DNA of 7,681 nt from Acidobacteriota bacterium (GTDB lineage: Bacteria > Acidobacteriota > HRBIN11). Both the position numbers and the translations under genes were made by a program. Below, piece by piece: positions 1 to 5,506 of this stretch (its first letter is position 1; each line of letters starts with the position of its first letter). A model generated the notes under the pieces. That model had not been told where the DNA came from, did no database searches, and saw nothing but the letters and a program-made list of their open reading frames with translations. Where the stretch lies: NCBI GenBank assembly GCA_025061865.1, contig JANXAA010000096.1, positions 1 to 7,681 of the forward strand, given 5' to 3'.

Positions 1-29
1 CTCGCTCCTCACCACCGTGACGCCTGGGA

Positions 30-59
30 TTGGTGTCGATCGGTGCGAAGACTTACAAT
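30..59 (+). promoter_or_regulatory. possible sigma-70-like promoter for the DoxX gene
   Basis: A TACAAT hexamer at 54-59 matches the -10 consensus at five of six positions. It lies 18 nt downstream of TTGGTG (30-35), which matches the -35 consensus at only three of six. The predicted transcript start, near 66, would give a leader of about 30 nt before the ATG at 96. The -10 is good and the -35 is weak, and nothing else supports this call. Confidence 0.35.
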
Positions 60-95
60 CATTGCCGAGGTCTATAGATCCTACGGAGGCCTACG

Positions 96-521
96 ATGGC
101 GGTATCCAACTCTTCTAGCGTCTTAGCGGGTCCGGCCCTGATCCGGCTGAGTGCGGGCTTGCTTCTGGCCTTTCTGCATGGGTGGCCGAAGGTCCTGGCG
201 GCCTATGGCTACTTTGTCCACGGCCAGGAATGGCGCTTTATCAAGATTGTCGAGGACATCGGGTTCCCGGCCCCGGTCCTATTTGCGACGCTCTCGACCC
301 TGACGGAATTTGTAGGGGGTTTTCTGTTGGCCGTCGGCCTTTTTACTCGCTACGTGGCCTTCTTCGTCCTATTCAATATGGCTGTGGCCATATACCGCAA
401 CGCAATGCGGGGCTCTTTAGATGAATTGGCCCTGATGTATGCCATTATCGCTTTAGCGTTTCTCATTTACGGCGGCGGGGCCTTTTCCCTAGACGCCCGT
501 CTGCGGAAGTCCTCGGAATAG
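96..521 (+). CDS. DoxX-family integral membrane protein
   Basis: This 141-residue protein has four predicted membrane segments, at about residues 13-30, 57-80, 84-101 and 111-128. The order and spacing fit DoxX/DoxD-like proteins: an HGWPK motif after helix 1 (28-32), the E-F-V-G-G-F-L-L-A-V-G-L-F-T-R segment in helix 2 (71-85), and a C-terminal GGGAFSLDARL tail. Family members sit in the inner membrane and have been linked to thiosulfate:quinone oxidoreductase subunits and to membrane redox or stress functions. Most remain uncharacterised, so the substrate is unknown here. The start is supported by a GGAGG ribosome binding site at 85-89, six bases before the ATG. A thiolase gene follows 143 bp downstream on the same strand, with no obvious functional link. 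Confidence 0.85.
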   Translation: MAVSNSSSVLAGPALIRLSAGLLLAFLHGWPKVLAAYGYFVHGQEWRFIKIVEDIGFPAPVLFATLSTLTEFVGGFLLAVGLFTRYVAFFVLFNMAVAIYRNAMRGSLDELALMYAIIALAFLIYGGGAFSLDARLRKSSE

Positions 522-664
522 AGGGATGACCGCGGGATCTGAGCAGGTCCGTCGTTTGCGGCCTGTGGCCCTCTCCGTTGGGGCCCGGCCCCTGGAAGTG
601 GAGACGGCCTCTTGGGTCCCCGGGGCCATGTCGTGTATCCTGGGACTTCCTCCAGAGGCTCGTC

Positions 665-1852
665 ATGGGTCATCCAGTCGCTATCCTCAGTGCGGCGCGG
701 ACGCCTATCGGGAGCTTCGGTGGCGTGTTTCTTCCGTTGACGGCCGTCGAGTTGGGTGTATGGGCCGCCCGGGCGGCCATCGAGCGAGCGGGCCTCGAGC
801 CTTCCGACGTTGAACTCACGGTCATGGGTATCGCCCGGCAGGCCGGATGCGGCCCGAATCCGGCCCGCCAGGTCGCCTATCGATGTGGCGTGCCCGTCGA
901 TCGACCCGCCTTTACCATCAACATGGCGTGTGCGTCGAGTCTGCAGGCCCTCATCTCAGGCATGCACGCGATTCAGATGGGCGACGCCCGCGTCGTGCTG
1001 GTCGGCGGCATGGAGTCCATGAGTCGTGTACCCTATCTGCTGGACCGGGCTCGCTTCGAGGGTTATCGCCTCGGCGACGGCGTTCTCATCGACGGCAATT
1101 ACCGGGACGGGTTCTTGGACCCCCTGAGTGGTCTCCTGATGGGCCAAACGGCCGAGAACTTAGTCCGGCGATACCGGATCTCTCGGGAAGGGCAGGACGC
1201 CTATGCCTTGCGGAGTCACCGGCGGGCCGTGTGGGCGACCCAGACGGGCCGGTTCCGAGACGAGATCGTGCCCGTCTCCGTGCCTCAGCGACGGGGTGAG
1301 CCTGCCCTTATCGACTGGGATGAGCATCCCCGGGCGGATACGTCGCTGGAGAAGCTGGCCCAACTTCCCCCGGTCTTTCAAGAAAACGGTACGGTCACGG
1401 CCGGAAATTCCTCTGGAATCGCCGACGGGGCGGCGGCTCTACTCTTGACTCGGGCGGACCTCGCCGGACGGCTGGGTCGCAGGCCCCTGGCCATCGTCGA
1501 GGCCTACACGGTCGTCGGCGTAGCGCCCGAGATCATGGGGATCGGTCCCGTGCCGGCTGTCCGCCGGCTCTTGGAAAAAACGGGCCTCCCCTTAGAGGCC
1601 TTCGAGCTGATCGAATGCAACGAAGCCTTCGCGGCGCAGGTCCTGGCCGTCGAACGGGAGCTCCAATGGGATCCGGACATCGTCAACGTTAACGGCGGCG
1701 CCATCGCTTTGGGTCATCCCATCGGAGCGACGGGAGCCCGCATCGTCACGACGCTCGTGCATGAAATGCAGAAGCGGCATGTGCGACGGGGTCTGGCGAC
1801 CCTGTGCGCGAGCGGCGGCCTGGGTGTGGCCGTCTCGCTGGTCCGGCCGTAA
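665..1852 (+). CDS. thiolase (acetyl-CoA C-acyltransferase)
   Basis: This 395-residue thiolase has the usual family length. It catalyses Claisen condensation of two acyl-CoAs or the reverse thiolytic cleavage, in the cytoplasm. All catalytic elements are visible: nucleophilic Cys89 in NMACASS, Asn319 in the NEAF motif, His351 in GHPIGATGAR, and the second acid/base Cys381 in CASGGLG. GGMESMS (114-120) and MGQTAEN (159-165) are also standard. The position usually filled by His before MG is Leu158. The ATG at 665 is chosen over an upstream in-frame ATG at 578 because AGAGG lies six bases before it, residue 2 onward matches the thiolase N-terminus, and Cys89 takes its canonical number. The sequence does not decide between biosynthetic and beta-oxidation roles. 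Because the window carries the MEP-pathway gene ispG, a role in mevalonate synthesis is less likely. Confidence 0.93.
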   Translation: MGHPVAILSAARTPIGSFGGVFLPLTAVELGVWAARAAIERAGLEPSDVELTVMGIARQAGCGPNPARQVAYRCGVPVDRPAFTINMACASSLQALISGMHAIQMGDARVVLVGGMESMSRVPYLLDRARFEGYRLGDGVLIDGNYRDGFLDPLSGLLMGQTAENLVRRYRISREGQDAYALRSHRRAVWATQTGRFRDEIVPVSVPQRRGEPALIDWDEHPRADTSLEKLAQLPPVFQENGTVTAGNSSGIADGAAALLLTRADLAGRLGRRPLAIVEAYTVVGVAPEIMGIGPVPAVRRLLEKTGLPLEAFELIECNEAFAAQVLAVERELQWDPDIVNVNGGAIALGHPIGATGARIVTTLVHEMQKRHVRRGLATLCASGGLGVAVSLVRP

Positions 1853-1875
1853 TGGCAGGTGCCGGGTCCTCGGTC

Positions 1876-1916
1876 TTGGGTGTCGGTTGGGTTAAGACCG
1901 TCGGCCCGACACCCAA
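1876..1916. repeat. 11-bp inverted repeat after the thiolase gene
   Basis: TTGGGTGTCGG (1876-1886) pairs perfectly with CCGACACCCAA (1906-1916) across a 19-nt loop, starting 24 bp after the thiolase stop. No T-tract follows on either strand, so it is not a typical intrinsic terminator, although it could stabilise the 3' end of the mRNA. The arm sequence TTTTGGGTGT recurs at the very end of the window (7667-7676), suggesting a dispersed repeat rather than a purely local hairpin. Confidence 0.6.
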
Positions 1917-1950
1917 AACCTCACGGCGATAGCCACCGCCCCTTTCCCTA

Positions 1951-1968
1951 TCCGGGGGGAATCCCGGA
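1951..1968. repeat. short hairpin upstream of the exported protein gene
   Basis: TCCGGG (1951-1956) and CCCGGA (1963-1968) form a six-bp stem with a six-nt loop, about 100 bp upstream of the next start codon. There is no T-tract, and its function is unknown. It may be chance in GC-rich DNA. Confidence 0.3.
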
Positions 1969-2070
1969 ATGGGTGAGCCGACCGTTTTCCCCTTGAACCG
2001 GTGTCGACCATCTACGGCACCGAGGGCTTTCTACTGCCTGACTGCCTTAGGATGAAGCGGAGGCACCGTC

Positions 2071-2922
2071 ATGCGTATGGCCACGTTCGGTCGGGCCGTC
2101 GTGCTCCTGGGCCTGCTGACGGGGTTCGTCTGGGCGCAGTCCTTTACCCGAGAGGACGTGCTCGACATCCTTCAAAAGCATGTGCAGCAGGTCGCTCAGG
2201 ACCACGATGGCGTCTATGTCCTGAGGGACCCCGAGACGGGGCGCACGTTGAAGCTCAAGCTCCTGAAGTTCCACTCCTCGGTCCGGCGGATTCAGAACTA
2301 CGGTTTTTTTGCGTGCGCCGAGTTCCAGCCCGTCGGGAGTGATCCGGAACAGCGTTACGACATCGACTTCTGGGTGAAGCCTGAGGACGGTACGCTCAAG
2401 GTCATGGAGGCCCGCATTCACAAAGAACCCTACAAACTCAGCGGCGAGTGGGTGATGAAGTCCCGCCAGCCCCAGCCCTGGTGGTGGGCCATCGCCGGGG
2501 AGCACGGCGGGGAAGCCGTCGGAGGCGAACGCAGGGCCTGGGAAGTGAAGGCGACGATCGACGAGTATGTGAAAAAGAATGCGGCTCGGTCCGGTGGCTA
2601 TTTTACCCTCCCCGACGATAAGACAGGTCAAACGCTTCAGCTCGAGATGGTTCGCATCCATGACCCCGTGCGGAAACTTATGAAGACGGGCCAATACTTC
2701 GCGTGTGTCGACTTCCGGGAGAAGGATGGACCGCCTGAAAAGCTCTGGGACCTCGATTTCTGGGTCGCTCCCAAAGGCGGGTCGCTGGAAGTCGTGCAGG
2801 TGAAGGTCCACAAGGAACCTAAGTTCGTCGACGGCCAGTGGGTCAAACAACCCCGCTACAAATGGGAAGGCGAAGAGGTCCGGGAGATCAGCTTTGAGGT
2901 CTATGATTACGGGGAGGCCTGA
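2071..2922 (+). CDS. exported protein with two copies of an unrecognised domain
   Basis: This 283-residue protein is one I do not recognise. Residues 1-22 form a signal peptide: basic Arg2 and Arg8, a hydrophobic core at 10-20, and likely cleavage after Ala22 (FVWA before QS). The mature part holds two homologous domains, at about 25-131 and 156-263, joined by a Trp/Gly-rich linker. Matching blocks are TGRTLKLKL with TGQTLQLEM (56 and 185), FACAEF with FACVDF (80 and 210), DIDFWV with DLDFWV (97 and 227), HKEP with HKEP (117 and 247) and EWV with QWV (126 and 256). The offset is 129 to 130 residues throughout. Each copy reads as an N-terminal helix followed by beta strands, which is an inference. 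The start has an ideal GGAGG at 2059-2063, seven bases before the ATG. No enzyme motif is visible, so a periplasmic or secreted binding or structural role is possible but unproven. Confidence 0.88.
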   Translation: MRMATFGRAVVLLGLLTGFVWAQSFTREDVLDILQKHVQQVAQDHDGVYVLRDPETGRTLKLKLLKFHSSVRRIQNYGFFACAEFQPVGSDPEQRYDIDFWVKPEDGTLKVMEARIHKEPYKLSGEWVMKSRQPQPWWWAIAGEHGGEAVGGERRAWEVKATIDEYVKKNAARSGGYFTLPDDKTGQTLQLEMVRIHDPVRKLMKTGQYFACVDFREKDGPPEKLWDLDFWVAPKGGSLEVVQVKVHKEPKFVDGQWVKQPRYKWEGEEVREISFEVYDYGEA

Positions 2923-2941
2923 GTGGGCGGTTGAGACCCAA

Positions 2942-2956
2942 GTCGCAGGTTGCGAC
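2942..2956. repeat. 6-bp hairpin after the exported protein gene
   Basis: GTCGCA (2942-2947) and TGCGAC (2951-2956) form a perfect six-bp stem with a GGT loop, beginning 20 bp after the stop codon. The position suits a transcript 3' end, but no T-run follows, so a terminator call is not justified. Confidence 0.4.
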
Positions 2957-2969
2957 CCACTTGAACCGA

Positions 2970-2997
2970 GATGCGATATGCAGGATACAGCGTATCC
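2970..2997 (+). repeat. degenerate heptamer repeat, copy A
   Basis: Successive 7-bp units GATGCGA, TATGCAG and GATACAG are variants of GATGCAG. They end in a small palindrome, with GGATAC at 2983-2988 pairing with GTATCC at 2992-2997. Related units occur at 3953-3979 and, on the other strand, at 4043-4075. Confidence 0.55.
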
Positions 2998-3140
2998 GGG
3001 TCCCCGAAGATCTCCCAGCCCTGCTCGCCAGAGTGGGGTCGATGGGATTCGGAATGGGGGGAAGACTCGTGTCGGCCTGCAGATCCTATCTATGTCCTGT
3101 AGGTCCCCCCTTGGGTCACTATGGACATGGGGTCAAAGTC

Positions 3141-3245
3141 ATGCCAGTAGAAGCCTTCGTGGCCGTCGTCGCCCTGCTCGGCGCGTCGATAGCACTTCAA
3201 CTGTACCTGGCCGCCCATGGGGTGCCAGCCGGGACGACTAGTTGA
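3141..3245 (+). CDS. possible small single-helix membrane protein
   Basis: A 34-codon ORF starts with ATG and encodes one hydrophobic segment at about residues 4-26 (FVAVVALLGASIALQ at its core) with a short polar tail. The only ribosome-binding signal is a weak GGGG at 3129-3132, eight bases before the ATG. An in-frame GTG at 3069, preceded by GGGGGGA, would give a 58-residue version. GC-rich DNA often yields hydrophobic chance ORFs, so this is tentative. It matches no family I know. Confidence 0.22.
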   Translation: MPVEAFVAVVALLGASIALQLYLAAHGVPAGTTS

Positions 3246-3329
3246 ATCGGCCCCGTACGGCCCTGGACGGCGCCGGAAGAACCCCCCGAGAAGAATGACC
3301 CGACTCGTCCTTGATAGCCCCCAGGATCG

Positions 3330-3947
3330 CTATCTCTGGAACTCCCGGGCCTTGGCGGTGACTTGGCGGAAGTCGTCCAGGAATGCCTGCCAGGTTTGCT
3401 GGTAGGCCGCCTCGTCGAGGTTCTTCAAGCGTAATACGTAAGCCGGATGATAGGTAGCGATGATCCATCGGCCCTCGGGGGTCAGATGCCACCGACCCCG
3501 GTCGGCCGTCATCTTGAAGCGGCTTCCAAGGAACGCCTGGGCGGCTGGGGCCCCCAGGCACAGGATGATCCGGGGACTCACGAGCTGGATTTCCTGGGCG
3601 AGCCACACGGCGCAGGCCTTGCGCTCGGCTGCCGTGGGGGGTCGGTCCTGCCGATGGCCGCCGACCGGCTGGAAGGCCCAGCACTTGATGACATTCGTCA
3701 CATAGAGTTCAGAACGAGTGAGGCCAACGGTCTCGAGGGCCTGGTCGAGAAGCCGGCCGGCCGGGCCGACGAAGGGCCGGCCCGTTTGGTCTTCGACCCG
3801 ACCGGGGCCCTGGCCGACGAGCATGATGAGGGCTTCCAGGGCGCCTTCCCCGAAGACGACCTGGGTCCGGGTCTGGGCCAGGTGACACCGGGCGCACTGG
3901 AGGGCGGTGGACCGCAACGTCTGATAGGTCTGGGCCTTGTCCACCAT
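3330..3947 (-). CDS. uracil-DNA glycosylase, family-4 type with iron-sulfur cluster
   Basis: This 205-residue protein removes uracil from DNA as the first step of base excision repair. Visible signatures are the CxxC pair Cys18/Cys21, Cys89 in TNVIKC and Cys112, the four expected ligands of the [4Fe-4S] cluster. Motif A is GQGPGRVEDQTGRPFVGPAG (45-64) and motif B is YHPAYVLR (166-173). Two features are unusual. Gln46 takes the place of the Glu usual in GE(A/G)PG. The loop between the third and fourth cysteines (PVGGHRQDRPPT) is about seven residues longer than I recall for Thermus-type enzymes and is closer in length to UdgX, but without the KRRIH motif. I prefer the ATG at 3947; an in-frame TTG at 3980 would add 11 residues encoded by repeat DNA. 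Neither start has a clear ribosome binding site. The gene is the last of the leftward cluster, 134 bp after rimI. Confidence 0.88.
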   Translation of the reverse strand: MVDKAQTYQTLRSTALQCARCHLAQTRTQVVFGEGALEALIMLVGQGPGRVEDQTGRPFVGPAGRLLDQALETVGLTRSELYVTNVIKCWAFQPVGGHRQDRPPTAAERKACAVWLAQEIQLVSPRIILCLGAPAAQAFLGSRFKMTADRGRWHLTPEGRWIIATYHPAYVLRLKNLDEAAYQQTWQAFLDDFRQVTAKAREFQR

Positions 3948-3952
3948 GGGCT

Positions 3953-4075
3953 GGATGCGGGTGCAAGATGCAGGATACAAGCAGACTGCGGGCGTTTTGA
4001 GATCCCCCGTAGGATCGGGGGATTACCCCAGCGTGCCCATCGGGCCTGCATCCTGCATCTCGCATCGCGTATCCA
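3953..4075. repeat. nested inverted-repeat element between rimI and udg
   Basis: This short element almost fills the 134-bp gap between rimI and udg. The outer ends carry degenerate GATGCAG heptamers in opposite orientation. On the + strand, 3953-3979 has GATGCGG, GATGCAG and GATACAA. On the - strand, 4075-4043 has GATACGC, GATGCGA and GATGCAG twice. The arms include an 11-bp perfect match, AGATGCAGGAT at 3966-3976 with ATCCTGCATCT at 4046-4056. Inside lies an 8-bp stem (ATCCCCCG at 4002-4009, CGGGGGAT at 4016-4023) with a 6-nt loop. There is no T-tract. One edge lies within six bases of the udg start codon. Confidence 0.6.
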
Positions 4076-4081
4076 AAGGCT

Positions 4082-4624
4082 TTACACCAGGGGGGCCTCC
4101 ATCCGGAGTGCGTCTTCTCCGTCGGGGTAGTAGTGGGGGATGATCCGAGCCGTCCGGAAGCCGAACTTCCGGTATAGGCGGATAGCCCGTTCGTTGTGGA
4201 CGCGGACTTCCAGGTACATCGTCTGGGCACCCAACGTCCAGGCCAGGTACATGGCGTAAGCCAGGGCATAGTGGCCCAGGCCCTGGCCCCGGTATTCAGG
4301 ATGGAGCGTAATATTTGTCAGATGAGCTAAACTCTTTTCCAATCGGAGCGTGAAATAGCCGACCAGGCGGACCGGTGGGGTCCGGGTTCGGATAACTCGC
4401 AAGACGGCTTTCGGGTTCTCTAACATCTCATAGAGGAATGTATATCGAGGCCATGGGTCTCGGTAGGTCTGCCGCTCGATGGCGAAGACGGTCTCTAAGT
4501 CCGTCGGTCGCATCCGGCCCAGACGGTACTGGGTCCCAAAGGCCGACCAATCGAGCCGTTCAAAGATACGGGCCCAGGGGGCCTCGACCTGGCGAATCGC
4601 CGTGACCACGCTGGCGTCGATCAT
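4082..4624 (-). CDS. rimI: GNAT acetyltransferase, RimI type (ribosomal protein S18 N-alanine acetyltransferase)
   Basis: This 180-residue GNAT-fold enzyme probably acetylates the N-terminal alanine of ribosomal protein S18 using acetyl-CoA. Supporting motifs are IERQTYRDPW (49-58), the acetyl-CoA-binding loop RGQGLG (112-117), YLEVRVHN (137-144) with the presumed catalytic Glu139, RLYRKFGF (149-156) with Tyr151, and the C-terminal HYYPDGEDALRM (164-175) typical of RimI. The Glu-to-Tyr spacing of 12 residues equals that in E. coli RimI. The protein has about 36 more N-terminal residues than E. coli RimI. Met38 could be an internal alternative start, but the ATG at 4624 overlaps the mce stop codon as ATGA, which supports the long form and implies translational coupling. 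RimI and other GNAT enzymes are hard to tell apart by motif alone, so the exact substrate is inferred. Confidence 0.82.
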   Translation of the reverse strand: MIDASVVTAIRQVEAPWARIFERLDWSAFGTQYRLGRMRPTDLETVFAIERQTYRDPWPRYTFLYEMLENPKAVLRVIRTRTPPVRLVGYFTLRLEKSLAHLTNITLHPEYRGQGLGHYALAYAMYLAWTLGAQTMYLEVRVHNERAIRLYRKFGFRTARIIPHYYPDGEDALRMEAPLV

Positions 4625-5436
4625 GGGTCCGTGCCGTTTTTATACACCGTCGGGTCACAGACTCGGTCCGCCCACAGGGCATGGAGTCGGTGGATAAGGG
4701 GGTCTAACTCAGACGGCGGGTATCCGTACGTCTGAAGTCTGTCCCGGAGGTCCATCCACTGGCGGAGGAGAGTGTAAAGGAGGCGTCGCTCGCTCCACGA
4801 CAGGCAAGGTCCTAAGACGGACCGCTGTTCCAGGCCGTGCCACAAATCTTGCCGAGCCCCGAGAAGGTCAGCGGTGGCCTGTTCGGAGCGGACCCATCGG
4901 CGGAACCCTCGGATCCAAGTACTACACAAATCCGTATAATGCTGAAGCTGATCGATCCAGGCCCGCTCGACAGGGCCGACCGCGGCCGGTCGAGCGGGGA
5001 GAACCGCCGGCGTTCGCAGGGCCGGCGACCCGGGGTCCAGGACGACGAGTTCCAAGACTTGTCCTGGGTGGACGTATACGACGCTATCGACGGGAATCCG
5101 GTTCCGATACATGCTGTAGACTCGTAGCACGACCCAGGTACACCGGTCACCGCCCTGAGGCGGGATCACGCGAGCGACGGTCCCGACAGAGGTCCCCCGC
5201 CAGACCAAGGGTAAGCCCCGGAGCTCGCCTAGGGGTCCTTGAAAGCAAGCCTTCAGGGGGAAGGTGCGTCCTCCCCAGTCCCCCATCCCGATCCCCAGAA
5301 TCAGCAGGACGAAACCCACCGACCCCCAAAGGGCATGGTCCAACCGAACCTTACGGCGGTCGTACTTACTTTGTAAGTGATATGCGCCCTCACCTTGTCC
5401 CTCTCCCACCGGGAGAGGGGTCCCCGTCTCCATGCT
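4621..5436 (-). CDS. MCE-domain (MlaD-like) membrane-anchored protein
   Basis: With this start the protein has 271 residues. A basic segment (KYDRRKVR, about 24-31) precedes one membrane helix (32-52, core VGFVLLILGIGMG). An MCE domain follows at about 58-122, with the typical GLPLVWRGTSVGTVARV and RNRIPVDSVVYV stretches. The remaining 150 or so residues are mostly helical and unassigned. MCE proteins form periplasmic rings that carry lipids between membranes, usually with an MlaE/MlaF ABC transporter, and neither partner is encoded here. The start is uncertain. The ATG at 5436 lies inside a palindromic repeat, with a run of seven G six bases upstream. The frame stays open to 5565, with an ATG at 5520 preceded by GGGAG that overlaps ispG. 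A TTG at 5343 would begin just before the helix but lose the basic segment. The gene ends by ATGA overlap with rimI. Confidence 0.72.
   Translation of the reverse strand, partial: SMETGTPLPVGEGQGEGAYHLQSKYDRRKVRLDHALWGSVGFVLLILGIGMGDWGGRTFPLKACFQGPLGELRGLPLVWRGTSVGTVARVIPPQGGDRCTWVVLRVYSMYRNRIPVDSVVYVHPGQVLELVVLDPGSPALRTPAVLPARPAAVGPVERAWIDQLQHYTDLCSTWIRGFRRWVRSEQATADLLGARQDLWHGLEQRSVLGPCLSWSERRLLYTLLRQWMDLRDRLQTYGYPPSELDPLIHRLHALWADRVCDPTVYKNGTDP
5393..5420. repeat. GC-rich palindromic repeat of the CCCTCTCCC/GGGAGAGGG type
   Basis: CCCTCTCCC (5399-5407) and GGGAGAGGG (5411-5419) form a perfect nine-bp stem with an ACC loop, flanked by CCTCACCTTGT (5393-5398 region). This wording is familiar from dispersed intergenic repeats in many bacterial genomes. 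On the leftward strand it is open in frame with the MCE gene and would encode TPLPVGEGQGEG, a string often seen where such repeats are translated by annotation. The repeat-like sequence may extend to about 5480, through two further C-runs. Confidence 0.6.
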
Positions 5437-5506
5437 GTGCCCCCCCAGGGAGAAGTCGGGGGAAGGCAAGGCATCCCCCCTTTCCAGTGGATCGCTGACC
5501 TTACGG

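Larger units (their letters stand above)
2923..3329. other. 407-bp convergent intergenic region
   Basis: This gap lies between the rightward exported-protein gene and the leftward glycosylase gene. It contains a 6-bp hairpin (2942-2956), one cluster of degenerate 7-bp repeats (2970-2997) and a doubtful 34-codon hydrophobic ORF (3141-3245). No intrinsic terminator with a U-tract is visible on either strand, although two converging transcription units should end here. Confidence 0.7.

Noticed and set aside
665..1852. Assigning the thiolase to the mevalonate pathway
   Set aside because: The window encodes the MEP-pathway enzyme IspG and no mevalonate gene, and the sequence alone does not set the substrate.
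2047..2850. A 267-codon ORF on the - strand, antisense to the exported-protein gene
   Set aside because: The + strand gene has a signal peptide, an ideal ribosome binding site and an internal domain duplication, so the antisense frame is a by-product of GC-rich codon use.
1876..2956. Hairpins at 1876-1916, 1951-1968 and 2942-2956 as intrinsic terminators
   Set aside because: None is followed by a T-tract on either strand.
3330..3947. Calling the glycosylase UdgX
   Set aside because: Although the loop before the fourth cysteine is long, the KRRIH segment with the covalently reacting histidine is absent, and the third cysteine ligand is present as in family 4.
3953..4075. A CRISPR array or integron site in the repeat region
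   Set aside because: The units are only seven bp and degenerate, there are no regular spacers, no cas or integrase genes are present, and the inverted arrangement does not fit.
3447..4130. A 227-codon + strand ORF across the glycosylase gene
   Set aside because: The opposite strand encodes clear uracil-DNA glycosylase motifs, and the + frame gives a low-complexity Gly/Asp/Leu-rich product with no recognisable domain.
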